The translations under genes and the position numbers were made by a program. Source: an uncultured Alteromonadaceae bacterium (lineage in GTDB: Bacteria > Pseudomonadota > Gammaproteobacteria > Enterobacterales > Alteromonadaceae). Taken from it: a stretch of 64,000 nucleotides of DNA. Location of the stretch: NCBI GenBank assembly GCA_913056495.1, contig CAJXMO010000001.1:1-64000 (forward strand), given 5' to 3'. The stretch's first letter is position 1. The number at the start of each line of letters is the position of its first letter. Below are positions 27,945 to 36,569 of this stretch, piece by piece. Below the pieces are notes generated by a model. The model did no database searches. It had not been told where the DNA came from and was given only the letters and a program-made list of their open reading frames with translations.

Positions 27945-28550
27945 CGCATTATCAAAAATGATAAAACAGTTTTAGGATGTAGGTCGGCTTAGCCCCGTTG
28001 GGGCGTAAGCCGACCTTAAACTAAAAGGATTTTGTAGATCGGGCTTCAGCCCGTTTTACGCCCTGGATTTGAACGCCATAAATAGCGAACCACAGTTAAT
28101 TAACTATTAAAAATTGATAGAAATGGTATTAACCTACCGCATCTTCATCAAAAAGCGAATGATACAAAACAGCTCCAATCGCTCAGAGTTGACACTGATT
28201 TATGTCGGCTTACGCGCCCACGACGCTAAACCGACCTACTTAAACTAAGGTAATGTAGATCGCTATTTATGGCGAAAAAATAATATTTTTTGGTTAACGG
28301 CAATCGCTCCGCAGTGCGCTAATACCAGTATCTATCCGCTTTCGTTATATAATCGTCATCAGAATAACAAAGTTCCAGTTACGACTTCTGTCAGCAAAAC
28401 TCGGCACTCACTTGCAACCGCCTGCAGCTTAAATACGCTTTAATATACTTTTCTGTCTTTGTGATACTTTTATGAGATTTTAAAGCGTTTACTGGGACTT
28501 TTGTTAGCCAGAATTGCTGTTACTTTATTAAGTCAATAAGGAACAGTAAA
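27945..28550. repeat. Gene-free region with a cluster of palindromic repeats
   Basis: At least three related palindromes are present. 27979-28018 is GTAGGTCGGCTTAGCCCC with a near-perfect mirror GGGGCGTAAGCCGACC. 28034-28053 is GTAGATCGGGCT-TC-AGCCCG. 28204-28239 is GTCGGCTTACGCG with CGCTAAACCGACCTAC. Arms share the GTAGGTCGGCTTA/TAAGCCGACCTAC sequence with 12872-12894. They look like a REP-type intergenic repeat cluster. The rest of the stretch up to the spondin gene holds no plausible gene. Confidence 0.65.
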
Positions 28551-29246
28551 ATGAAATTACAATTCAGTGCAAAACTCCTTTCATTATCGGCTCTGTTTGC
28601 TGTGGGTATGACTCAAGCAGCGGAGATCCATGTCAAACTGATTAATTTAACGCATGGTATTGCCTTTACCCCGGTATTGGTGGCTGCACACAGCAGTGAC
28701 GCGGCTCTATTTAAAGTGGGTGAAACTGCGTCGGCTTCACTTGAAATGATGGCCGAAGGCGGTGATGTGTCCGGCTTAAAAACAGAAGTGGAGGCAGCCG
28801 ATGGTGCAGTTTTAGAGTTAACCACAACCCCTACGTTGGCTGGGGCAACCAGTATGGGCAGTTTAGATACAGGTGAAAATATGTATTTATCGCTGACCGC
28901 TATGCTGTTACCTACCAATGATGGTTTTGTCGGTTTAGACAGCTGGAAAATACCGGATGATCCGGGTACTTATACCCTGATGCTTAACGCTTATGATGCC
29001 GGAACTGAAGTGAATGATGAATTAATTGTAGCAGGTGCAGCTGCTACGCCCGGCATACCCGCTAATCCAAGTGGCAGTAGCGGTATGAATGGGACAGGGG
29101 CAAGTACGGATGAAGCCAATAACAGGGTGCATATTCATCCTGGCAATTTGGGAGATACCGACAGTGATGGTGGTTTTTCAGATTTGGACAGCCGGGTACA
29201 CAGGTGGCTCAACCCGGTGGCTAAACTCATGATCACTGTTAAGTAG
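28551..29246 (+). CDS. Spondin-domain exported protein
   Basis: 231 residues with a signal peptide (MKLQFSAKLLSLSALFAVGM, cleavage near TQAA) and a spondin_N-type domain: IHVKLINLTHGIAFTPVLVAAHSSDAALF, a middle stretch rich in acidic and small residues, and the end WLNPVAKLMITVK. Spondin_N domains are beta-sandwiches known from eukaryotic matrix proteins and occur in marine bacteria with no known role. A second homologue follows 8 bp later, so the two are an operon and a tandem duplication. AAGGAACAG precedes the start. A two-component system follows and may control them. Confidence 0.8.
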   Translation: MKLQFSAKLLSLSALFAVGMTQAAEIHVKLINLTHGIAFTPVLVAAHSSDAALFKVGETASASLEMMAEGGDVSGLKTEVEAADGAVLELTTTPTLAGATSMGSLDTGENMYLSLTAMLLPTNDGFVGLDSWKIPDDPGTYTLMLNAYDAGTEVNDELIVAGAAATPGIPANPSGSSGMNGTGASTDEANNRVHIHPGNLGDTDSDGGFSDLDSRVHRWLNPVAKLMITVK

Positions 29247-29254
29247 GGGGCATT

Positions 29255-29968
29255 ATGAAATATTTACTGTTAAATCCGGGCAAACTTTTGTTAATGCTGA
29301 TGGCAACGGGCGTATTGGCTTCTTGCTCATTAGATTTTGGCGATGATGACGATAATGATGAGCCAGAACCGGTTGTAAATCAGGTATATCAAATTAGCAT
29401 TCAGAACCTAACTCAAAGCCAACCACTGTCGCCGCCGGGTATTTTCACCCATAGTACTGAATACAAACTATGGGCAGCAGGCGAAATGGCTTCTGTGGCA
29501 CTGGAGGTTTTAGCTGAGGGCGGTGATGCCTCTATGCTCGATGATTTAGACATAGTGATGCAATCGCAACTGGCTGAAATGCCGGTGGCACCGGGAGAAA
29601 ATATGAGCTGGACATTTGAAATTGAGCAGGGTAGTACAGAAGCGCTGAGTATCGCGACTATGCTAGTCAATACCAATGATGCGTTTACTGGGGTTACCGC
29701 GATGCCGCTGGCCAATATGGGGGTTGGTGAAGTGCATCAGCAATATCTACAAGCTTATGATGCCGGCACTGAAATGAATGATGAGTCGGCTCTGCCCGGA
29801 CCGGCCGCTTCTGCGGAAGGTTTCAATGCATCGCGCAGTGGTGATGTAAACCGGGTATATTTGCATGCCGGTGTACTCACTCAATATGAGTTATCAGGTT
29901 CGGTATTAATGCCGGAACATAAGTTTGATAATCCGGTTGCCAAATTAATGGTTAAACGCCTGCAATAA
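29255..29968 (+). CDS. Spondin-domain lipoprotein
   Basis: 237 residues. The N-terminus carries a lipobox (GVLASC) followed by an acidic linker (DFGDDDDNDEPEPVV), so the protein should be anchored in the envelope by lipid. The spondin_N-like domain (YQISIQNLTQSQPLSPPGIF, YLQAYDAGTEMNDESALPGP, DNPVAKLMVKRL) matches the preceding protein along its length, including YDAGTE-NDE and NPVAKLM. This is a paralogue in which one copy is soluble and the other membrane-bound. Function unknown. Confidence 0.8.
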   Translation: MKYLLLNPGKLLLMLMATGVLASCSLDFGDDDDNDEPEPVVNQVYQISIQNLTQSQPLSPPGIFTHSTEYKLWAAGEMASVALEVLAEGGDASMLDDLDIVMQSQLAEMPVAPGENMSWTFEIEQGSTEALSIATMLVNTNDAFTGVTAMPLANMGVGEVHQQYLQAYDAGTEMNDESALPGPAASAEGFNASRSGDVNRVYLHAGVLTQYELSGSVLMPEHKFDNPVAKLMVKRLQ

Positions 29969-30018
29969 AATGGCTAAATTCCCGCTCTTATAAACATGAG
30001 GCTTTTTTCGGAGCGGGA

Positions 30019-30717
30019 ATGATGAGCTCAAAAATTTTACTGGTGGAAGATAATCAGGATATATCAGAGATTATTTCAATTAACCTGGCTATGCTGGACC
30101 ATCAAATTGAAAGCTACAGTGACGGGACTCAAGCCTATAAGCATTTACATAATGTATTTGATTTAGCTATTTTAGATATTATGTTGCCGGGTACAGATGG
30201 CTTGAAGCTATGTAAGCGGCTACGTCAGTTACAGCCCGATATTCCAATTATTTTGCTGACGGCAAAAAGCACTGAACTGGATATTGTCACCGGGCTTGAA
30301 AGCGGCGCCGATGATTTTATGTGCAAACCCTTTTCTGTACTGGAATTGCAGGCCAGAGTAAAAGCGCATTTACGCCGAACTCAGGTTAAATCGGAAGCTA
30401 AAAGCCATGAAAAACCGGTATTAACCTTTAATGGTTTGGTGATTAATCCTAACCTGTATCAGGTTGAATTAGACGGGATGACACTGGACACCACAGCCAA
30501 AGAGTTTGAGCTGTTATATTTTTTAGCCAGCCAACCTAAACGCGTATTTACCCGTGAGCAATTATTGGATGAGATTTGGGGAATGCGTCATCAGGGCTCT
30601 GCGCATACAGTGAATTCAACCATGAACCGGCTCAGAGCCAAAATAGAAACGGATCCGGCGAATCCGGTCTGGTTAAAAACTGTGTGGGGAGTCGGCTATA
30701 AATTTGCGCAAGGCTAA
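30019..30717 (+). CDS. Two-component response regulator, OmpR/PhoB family
   Basis: 232 residues. The receiver domain (about 5-117) has the acidic pocket in LVEDNQD, the phosphorylated aspartate in LAILDIMLPG and the lysine in CKPFSVLEL. The C-terminal winged helix (about 135-230) has the typical VWGVGYKF ending. The sensor kinase gene begins 25 bp after its stop. The pair lies about 50 bp downstream of two spondin genes in the same direction, which are candidate targets. Confidence 0.93.
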   Translation: MMSSKILLVEDNQDISEIISINLAMLDHQIESYSDGTQAYKHLHNVFDLAILDIMLPGTDGLKLCKRLRQLQPDIPIILLTAKSTELDIVTGLESGADDFMCKPFSVLELQARVKAHLRRTQVKSEAKSHEKPVLTFNGLVINPNLYQVELDGMTLDTTAKEFELLYFLASQPKRVFTREQLLDEIWGMRHQGSAHTVNSTMNRLRAKIETDPANPVWLKTVWGVGYKFAQG

Positions 30718-30742
30718 TCCCTATACTCAGTTTGGAGTGCTT

Positions 30743-32203
30743 ATGTTTCGTTCATTGACCGGGCAGTTAACTCTGCTGTTAACCTTCACTTTTTTGGTCG
30801 CTGTAATTGCGCTGACTCAGTGGTACTTTTATAGCAGTACTCAGTTTGCTAATGAAGTGCAGCAGCGCCTGCATTTGCAACTGGCTGAGCATATTGTGCA
30901 TGACGATGCCAGTTTAAATCAGGGGGTAATTCAACCGGATAATCTTAAAAAAGCCTTTCATACTCAAATGCTACTCGGACCTGAATGGGAATTTTATGCA
31001 CTCGATCAAACCGGAAAAGTACTTGCGTATTCAGCCCCGCCTGGCGCGGTTAAATTAAACTCTGTGAGTTTAGCGCCAGTAAAAGCTGTATTAAGCGGTG
31101 CAAGCCTGCCGGTTTATGGCGATGATCCAAGAACGCCGGATACTCAAAAAATATTCTCGGCCAGCGAAATTAAAGACGCTTCTGGTCAGGTCACCGGATA
31201 TTTATATGTGATTATTGGCGGTCAGGAACTCGATAGCCTGATCAGTAAGTTAGAGGGCAGTCAGGTGCTTAAAGATAACTTGATATTATTGCTGGCAACG
31301 CTGATTTTTGCATTAATTGTGATGGCTTTGATTATCCGTGCGATTACCAAACCCTTAATTCAGCTGAGCCGGCGTACTCATGAATATGTCGCCCGTGATT
31401 TTGATAATTTAACTGTGCCGACCAAAACACCTTGTGCAGCCAAGGAAATTCAGGATTTAGAACAAAGTTTTGTGATGGCTGCGAACCATATAAAAGGCCA
31501 GTTGGCCAAGATAAAAACCACCGAAGAACTCAGGCGCGAATTGCTATCGCATATTTCGCATGATTTTAAAACACCGCTTGCGGCGTTAAATGGCTATTTA
31601 GAAACCTGGCTTATCAGCCCTAACGATAAACGCAGTGATGAGTTGATAAAAATGGCGCTAAAAAATGGTAATCAGTTAAACCATTTATTGGATCAGTTAT
31701 TTGAGTTGTCTCGATTAAAAAGTGGAGATATCCAGTTTTTACCTGAGCCAGTTAATGTGGTTGAGCTAACCTATGATGTGATCCAAGGTCTACGTATTCA
31801 GGCAGAGCAGCAAGGCGTTAATTTATCAGTTGAGAGTCAGCAATCTGGTCTGTTGGCGTGCGCCGATATCAGTAAGCTTGAACGCATTTTGGTTAATTTA
31901 ATTGATAATGCAATTCGCCATACCGGGCAAACCGGGCAGGTTAAAATCCGGATTGAAGATAAACATAATAAAGTCGGCGTGAGTGTTGAAGATACAGGTA
32001 AAGGTATTCCGGAAGCTGAATTACAGCGTATTTTCGAACCTAAATATCAGGCCAGCAACAGCGAAAAAACGACTCAAAACCATGGCTTGGGCTTATCTAT
32101 TGTTCAGCATTTATTAAAAATGCATAATAGCGAAATTAAAGTCACCAGCCGCGCCAATCAGGGCAGCCAGTTTAGTTTTGAGCTGCCGGTAGAGGGCGTT
32201 TAA
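30743..32203 (+). CDS. Sensor histidine kinase
   Basis: About 486 residues. A first membrane helix near residues 10-32 and a second near 180-200 enclose a periplasmic sensor of about 145 residues. A HAMP-like linker follows. HisKA has the phosphorylated histidine in ELLSHISHDFKTPLAALNG, and the ATPase domain has NLIDNAIRHT (N box), DTGKGIP and GLGLSIV. Start is the ATG at 30743, five bases after GGAG, rather than an earlier TTG that overlaps the regulator gene. The ligand of the sensor is unknown. Confidence 0.92.
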   Translation: MFRSLTGQLTLLLTFTFLVAVIALTQWYFYSSTQFANEVQQRLHLQLAEHIVHDDASLNQGVIQPDNLKKAFHTQMLLGPEWEFYALDQTGKVLAYSAPPGAVKLNSVSLAPVKAVLSGASLPVYGDDPRTPDTQKIFSASEIKDASGQVTGYLYVIIGGQELDSLISKLEGSQVLKDNLILLLATLIFALIVMALIIRAITKPLIQLSRRTHEYVARDFDNLTVPTKTPCAAKEIQDLEQSFVMAANHIKGQLAKIKTTEELRRELLSHISHDFKTPLAALNGYLETWLISPNDKRSDELIKMALKNGNQLNHLLDQLFELSRLKSGDIQFLPEPVNVVELTYDVIQGLRIQAEQQGVNLSVESQQSGLLACADISKLERILVNLIDNAIRHTGQTGQVKIRIEDKHNKVGVSVEDTGKGIPEAELQRIFEPKYQASNSEKTTQNHGLGLSIVQHLLKMHNSEIKVTSRANQGSQFSFELPVEGV

Positions 32204-32219
32204 TTAAAGCGGGAGGGCG

Positions 32220-32951
32220 TTAGCCCAAATCGCCAAAATAACTTTGCAATAGGGAAATTGCAGATAAACCAGCGGTTTCTGTGCGCAGCACTCTGGGACC
32301 CATTAATACATCTATAAATTCGTATTCTCGGGCTTTTTCGATTTCGTCATCACTCAGCCCACCTTCCGGGCCAATTAATAACTGTGCTTGCTGGTTTGTT
32401 AACGCTAAACCTGAAATGCCATGCTTAGCATAAGGGTGTAAATTTACCCGGGTGCCATCAAATTCAGTTGCCAGCCAGTCGTTTAACTGGATCACCGGGT
32501 TGATTTTAGGGACAAACGCCCGGCCGGATTGCTCACATGCGCCAATTGCAATTTTTTGCCACTGTTCAACTTTTTTATTCATGCGCTCTGCGTTGAGTTT
32601 TACCCCGCAACGTTCACTGATAAGTGGCGTGATTTCAGTGACACCTAATTCAACCGACTTTTGAATGGTGAAATCCATTCTATCACCACGTGAAATGACC
32701 TGCCCTAAATGCAGCTTGAGCGGAGATTCTGTTTGGTTTTCGGTTTTACCTGTGATTTCGGCAAAAACCTGTTTTTTACTGACCTGCGATAACTGAGCCG
32801 AATAATCGAAACCATCGCCATTAAATAAACTGATTTCCTGACCACTTTGTGCGCGCAGCACCCGACCAAGATGATGACTGGCATCAGCTGAGAGTTCAAT
32901 TTCAGTATCTGTGTTTAGGACTTCGGGGTGATATATTCGGCTAATTCTCAT
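32220..32951 (-). CDS. rsmE: 16S rRNA (uracil1498-N3)-methyltransferase
   Basis: 243 residues, normal for RsmE. It is a SPOUT-fold methyltransferase with an N-terminal PUA-like part (MRISRIYHPEVL, HHLGRVLRAQSGQEISLFNG) and the knot motifs LLIGPEGGLSDDEIEKA and VLMGPRVLRTETAGLSAISLLQ. It methylates the N3 of U1498 in 16S rRNA. It is convergent with the sensor kinase and follows a 2-oxoglutarate oxygenase gene in the same direction. Confidence 0.94.
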   Translation of the reverse strand: MRISRIYHPEVLNTDTEIELSADASHHLGRVLRAQSGQEISLFNGDGFDYSAQLSQVSKKQVFAEITGKTENQTESPLKLHLGQVISRGDRMDFTIQKSVELGVTEITPLISERCGVKLNAERMNKKVEQWQKIAIGACEQSGRAFVPKINPVIQLNDWLATEFDGTRVNLHPYAKHGISGLALTNQQAQLLIGPEGGLSDDEIEKAREYEFIDVLMGPRVLRTETAGLSAISLLQSYFGDLG

Positions 32952-32972
32952 AAATTAATTCAGTTCAGCTTA

Positions 32973-33629
32973 TTATTTAGGTGGATCGATTTGATTGTTG
33001 ATTGAGTTGTTGACCCTGAACCAACCAGCAATACTATAACGCAATCTGTCCGCTGGCAGAACTTCATGTGGAAATTCTTCACTTAAAAAGATGACCATGC
33101 GACCCATTTCCGGTAATACCCGTTCTATTTCCTGGTTATGATTTTCAGGATCATATATTACCAGTTCTCCGCCATATTCGGCCTGCCAGTTTGGATTCAG
33201 ATAAAAAACAGTGGATAGAACGCGGTTGGTTTGACCGTTAAATGCATCCAGATGTTTTTTATAAAAATCGCCGGCATGATATTGCGCAAAATGACTTTCA
33301 TAGCTAAATAAACCCAATAATAACTGGCGATTTAGCATAATACGCAGATTTTCCATATGGCTTAACCAGACTTTTTCTACCTCTGATTCCGGTTCGATCC
33401 ATTTTATTTCATCACGGCGGACAAACTCATTGCGCATGAGTTGTTGCTCCCGGCCTATACCGGCTGTATTCATCTCTTCGGCTGGGGTATTAACAAGGTG
33501 ATTAAATAATGCAGTTTCTAACTCAATTGGCAGCGCATGATCTATGATGGCATAACCTTTACTGCGAATCGCTTCGGCCAGAGACAGGTAATTTAATTGG
33601 GCAAAAATGTCGTGTGCCGTTTGTTGCAT
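32973..33629 (-). CDS. 2-oxoglutarate/Fe(II) oxygenase, prolyl-4-hydroxylase-like
   Basis: About 218 residues. The iron site is HLD in FYKKHLDAFNG (about 137) and the distal histidine in FPHEVLPADRLRYSIAGWFR (about 192), with arginine for 2-oxoglutarate. This fits the small bacterial 2OG-Fe(II) oxygenases related to prolyl hydroxylases, whose target is often a ribosomal or elongation-factor residue, or unknown. The ATG at 33629 has GGAA upstream; the longer frame from 33683 has a poor start. It lies 21 bp upstream of rsmE in the same direction. Confidence 0.78.
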   Translation of the reverse strand: MQQTAHDIFAQLNYLSLAEAIRSKGYAIIDHALPIELETALFNHLVNTPAEEMNTAGIGREQQLMRNEFVRRDEIKWIEPESEVEKVWLSHMENLRIMLNRQLLLGLFSYESHFAQYHAGDFYKKHLDAFNGQTNRVLSTVFYLNPNWQAEYGGELVIYDPENHNQEIERVLPEMGRMVIFLSEEFPHEVLPADRLRYSIAGWFRVNNSINNQIDPPK

Positions 33630-33776
33630 CAGGCAAAATTCCGGGTGAATAAATTTCGCGCATTGTATGCGCAATTTTGTCAATCGGCCAAGCTTATTTT
33701 ATGGATTTATTCGATTATTTTTAAGGTCGGAAAAATGTGGACTCAAACCGGGTTTAAGTCCACTGAATCGGAGAGG

Positions 33777-35063
33777 TTATAGAGCGCTGAATGCCTTTTT
33801 AGCGGCGGCAATTGTTGCGTCTATATCAGCTTGCGAATGAGCTGTAGAGGTGAAGCCGGCTTCAAACGCAGACGGGGCTAAATAAACACCCTGATCTAAC
33901 ATCAGGTGGTAAAAGCGTTTGAATTTTTCAGTATCACACTGAGTGGCTTGTTTAAAGTTTTCGACTTTATCTGCGTCGGTAAAAAAGAAACCGAACATGC
34001 CGCCGATATGGTTGGTTGTTAAGGCTACTCCGGCTTTTTTCGCAGCAGCTTCAAAACCTTCGCATAATTGTTTGGCTTGATCGGTTAAGGTTTTATATAT
34101 TTCATCTGCGTTATTTTTTAGCAGCGAAAGTGCAGTAATACCGGCTGCCATAGCGATAGGGTTACCGGATAAGGTACCGGCCTGATAAACCGGACCGGTT
34201 GGCGCAATGTGATTCATAATTTCGGCTTTACCACCAAAAGCACCGACCGGCATACCGCCACCAATGACTTTACCCAGTGTCGTTAAATCAGGCTGGATAT
34301 TAAAATACCCTTGTACACCTTGTAATGAAACTCGAAACCCTGTCATTACCTCATCAAAAATCAGGACTGCACCTTGTTCGTCACAAATGTCTCTGAGACC
34401 TTGTAAAAATCCTTCATTAGGTGGAATGCAATTCATATTACCCGCTACAGGTTCTACGATAATGCAGGCGATATCATTGCCGTGTTCAGCAAATAACTGC
34501 TTAACTGATTCTAAATTATTAAATTCTGCAGTCAGAGTATGTTTTGCAAAATCTTCCGGAATACCCGGTGAGTTAGGCACACCTAACGTCAGTGCGCCGG
34601 AGCCGGCTTTAACCAATAAGCTGTCCGCATGACCATGATAACAGCCTTCAAATTTAAGCAATTTATTACGGCCGGTATAACCGCGAGCTAAACGAATGGC
34701 TGTCATAGTGGCTTCGGTGCCGGAATTCACCATGCGCACACTTTCCATATTGGGCATTATGCTTTTCACCAGCTCAGCCATTTCTATTTCAGCTTCGGTT
34801 GGCGCACCATAACTCAGGCCTTTGTCTACTGCGGTATGAACAGCCTGGCGAATATCCGGGTGGTTGTGACCTAAAATCATAGGTCCCCATGAACCGACAT
34901 AATCTATATATTGTTTGCCTTCAACATCAAACAAATAAGCGCCGTTAGCGCGTTCAATAAATACAGGATCGCCGCCTACACCATTAAATGCTCGTACCGG
35001 CGAGTTAACCCCACCTGGAATATGTTGCTGGGCTCGTTGAAATAGTTCTGATGATTTTGACAT
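33777..35063 (-). CDS. hemL: Glutamate-1-semialdehyde 2,1-aminomutase
   Basis: 428 residues, full length. A PLP class III enzyme with [16 protein letters not shown] near the start, the PLP-phosphate segment [19 protein letters not shown], the cofactor aspartate in [11 protein letters not shown] and the Schiff-base lysine in [19 protein letters not shown]. It makes 5-aminolevulinate for heme and other tetrapyrroles. It starts one base after pyrB ends; hemJ lies in the same direction just beyond. Confidence 0.97.
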   Translation of the reverse strand: MSKSSELFQRAQQHIPGGVNSPVRAFNGVGGDPVFIERANGAYLFDVEGKQYIDYVGSWGPMILGHNHPDIRQAVHTAVDKGLSYGAPTEAEIEMAELVKSIMPNMESVRMVNSGTEATMTAIRLARGYTGRNKLLKFEGCYHGHADSLLVKAGSGALTLGVPNSPGIPEDFAKHTLTAEFNNLESVKQLFAEHGNDIACIIVEPVAGNMNCIPPNEGFLQGLRDICDEQGAVLIFDEVMTGFRVSLQGVQGYFNIQPDLTTLGKVIGGGMPVGAFGGKAEIMNHIAPTGPVYQAGTLSGNPIAMAAGITALSLLKNNADEIYKTLTDQAKQLCEGFEAAAKKAGVALTTNHIGGMFGFFFTDADKVENFKQATQCDTEKFKRFYHLMLDQGVYLAPSAFEAGFTSTAHSQADIDATIAAAKKAFSAL

Positions 35064-35064
35064 A

Positions 35065-36087
35065 TTAAATTACCGTGTCGCCTTTGTTGCTGTACCAGTG
35101 TACAGATTTTTCATGTTTGGTGACTAAATCCTGGACACCAAGCGTGGTCGCAAATAACGCCATACGAACCAGTACGCCGTTATCTGCCTGACGGAAGATA
35201 GCCAGATTAGGATTTAAATTTAAATCGTTATCCAGCTCATTGGCATCGGCGCGCGAATCGCGCGGTAGCGGATGCATTATGACTGTATTGGATTTACAGT
35301 GTTGAGTATAAATAGACTGATTAAGTCTGAACCGACCCCGATACAGGTTGGCTTCTTCTGCTGATGCAAAACGTTCTTCCTGAATTCGGGTCTGATAAAC
35401 AATATCCGAATCCAAATGGCCTTCAAGTTGTTCAGTGACAACAACCTGATGGCCAGCGTTTTCGACGATATCAATGATTTCAGAAGGCATAGCCAGCTCT
35501 GTAGGTGAAATCAGGGTAAACTTAAGGTTTTTATAAAGACTTAATAATTTAGATAGAGAATGAACGGTACGGCCATGTTTTAAATCGCCAACCATAGCGA
35601 TATGCATGCCGTCAATGCCAGCATGGTGGGCATGACGCTCTTTTTGTATCGTATATAAATCCAGTAATGCTTGGGTTGGATGCTCGTTGGCACCGTCCCC
35701 GCCGTTAATGACTGGTACCCGGCTGCCGGTTGCAAATTCAGCGACTGAGCCTGCATCCGGATGACGCATTGCAATCACATCACTGTAACTACTTAGAACC
35801 CTTGCGGTATCATATAAAGATTCGCCTTTTGCCAACGCAGATGAACTTAATCCTGTGGTTTCTCTGACATGGCCACCCAATAAATTAAATGCAGTACCAA
35901 AACTTACCCGGGTTCGGGTGCTGGGTTCAAAAAATAAATTCCCTAAAATCGCGCCTTCTAAAACCGTGGTGCGTTTTTCACGGTGGGCATAAGGCTGCAT
36001 AATGTCAGCAATTCTAAATAAATATTCTATGCTTTCACGGTCAAATTGTTTTACCGAGAGAATATTAGAACCTTCAAATTTGAACAT
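35065..36087 (-). CDS. pyrB: Aspartate carbamoyltransferase, catalytic chain
   Basis: About 340 residues. Carbamoyl-phosphate motif [16 protein letters not shown] (about 53-68), then [13 protein letters not shown] and the C-terminal HPLPRD. It is somewhat longer than E. coli PyrB (311) and no pyrI regulatory gene follows, so it probably belongs to the class without the classic regulatory subunit. It makes N-carbamoyl-aspartate in pyrimidine synthesis. The ATG at 36087 follows AGGTG; the frame extends to a GTG at 36096 that overlaps that site. Confidence 0.93.
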   Translation of the reverse strand: MFKFEGSNILSVKQFDRESIEYLFRIADIMQPYAHREKRTTVLEGAILGNLFFEPSTRTRVSFGTAFNLLGGHVRETTGLSSSALAKGESLYDTARVLSSYSDVIAMRHPDAGSVAEFATGSRVPVINGGDGANEHPTQALLDLYTIQKERHAHHAGIDGMHIAMVGDLKHGRTVHSLSKLLSLYKNLKFTLISPTELAMPSEIIDIVENAGHQVVVTEQLEGHLDSDIVYQTRIQEERFASAEEANLYRGRFRLNQSIYTQHCKSNTVIMHPLPRDSRADANELDNDLNLNPNLAIFRQADNGVLVRMALFATTLGVQDLVTKHEKSVHWYSNKGDTVI

Positions 36088-36140
36088 GGGGGACACCTAT
36101 AAAAATGACGATGGACAAATTGTAACTTGGATAAGCTCGG

Positions 36141-36569
36141 CTAAAAAGGTTTAACCACAGCTAAAATAACAATGATGAACAATAAAATGACCGGGAATTC
36201 ATTAAACCATCGGTAAAACTTATCACTACGGGTATTTTTATCCTGCTTAAAGTCTGCCAGTAGCTTAAAGCAATAACCATGGTAAAGATAAAGGAGCATG
36301 ACCAAAGTGAGTTTAGCATGCAGCCAGCCGCTGACTTTGAACCATTCAGCGCCATACTGAAAAATAAGGGCGATACCAAAAATTGCAGTTAAAATTGCAA
36401 ATGGGGTTACAAAGAAAAGCAACCTGCGCTCCATGATTTTAAGTTGCGCTTGGACTGTTTTTTCTGTGCTGGCGGCATGATAAACCAGCAATCTGGGAAA
36501 ATAAAAAATGCCGGCAAACCAGGCAACCATAAAAATAATATGTAAGGCTTTCAGCCATAAAATAAGCAT
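36141..36569 (-). CDS. hemJ: Protoporphyrinogen oxidase HemJ
   Basis: 142 residues with four membrane helices. WLKALHIIFMVAWFAGIFYFPRLLVYH holds the conserved histidine near residue 10 typical of HemJ (formerly UPF0093), and LHAKLTLVMLLYLYHGY and RWFNEFPVILLFIIVILAVVKPF complete the family pattern. HemJ oxidises protoporphyrinogen IX to protoporphyrin IX using the respiratory chain. Its start overlaps the stop of the chloride channel gene (TAATG), and hemL lies downstream beyond pyrB. Confidence 0.92.
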   Translation of the reverse strand: MLILWLKALHIIFMVAWFAGIFYFPRLLVYHAASTEKTVQAQLKIMERRLLFFVTPFAILTAIFGIALIFQYGAEWFKVSGWLHAKLTLVMLLYLYHGYCFKLLADFKQDKNTRSDKFYRWFNEFPVILLFIIVILAVVKPF

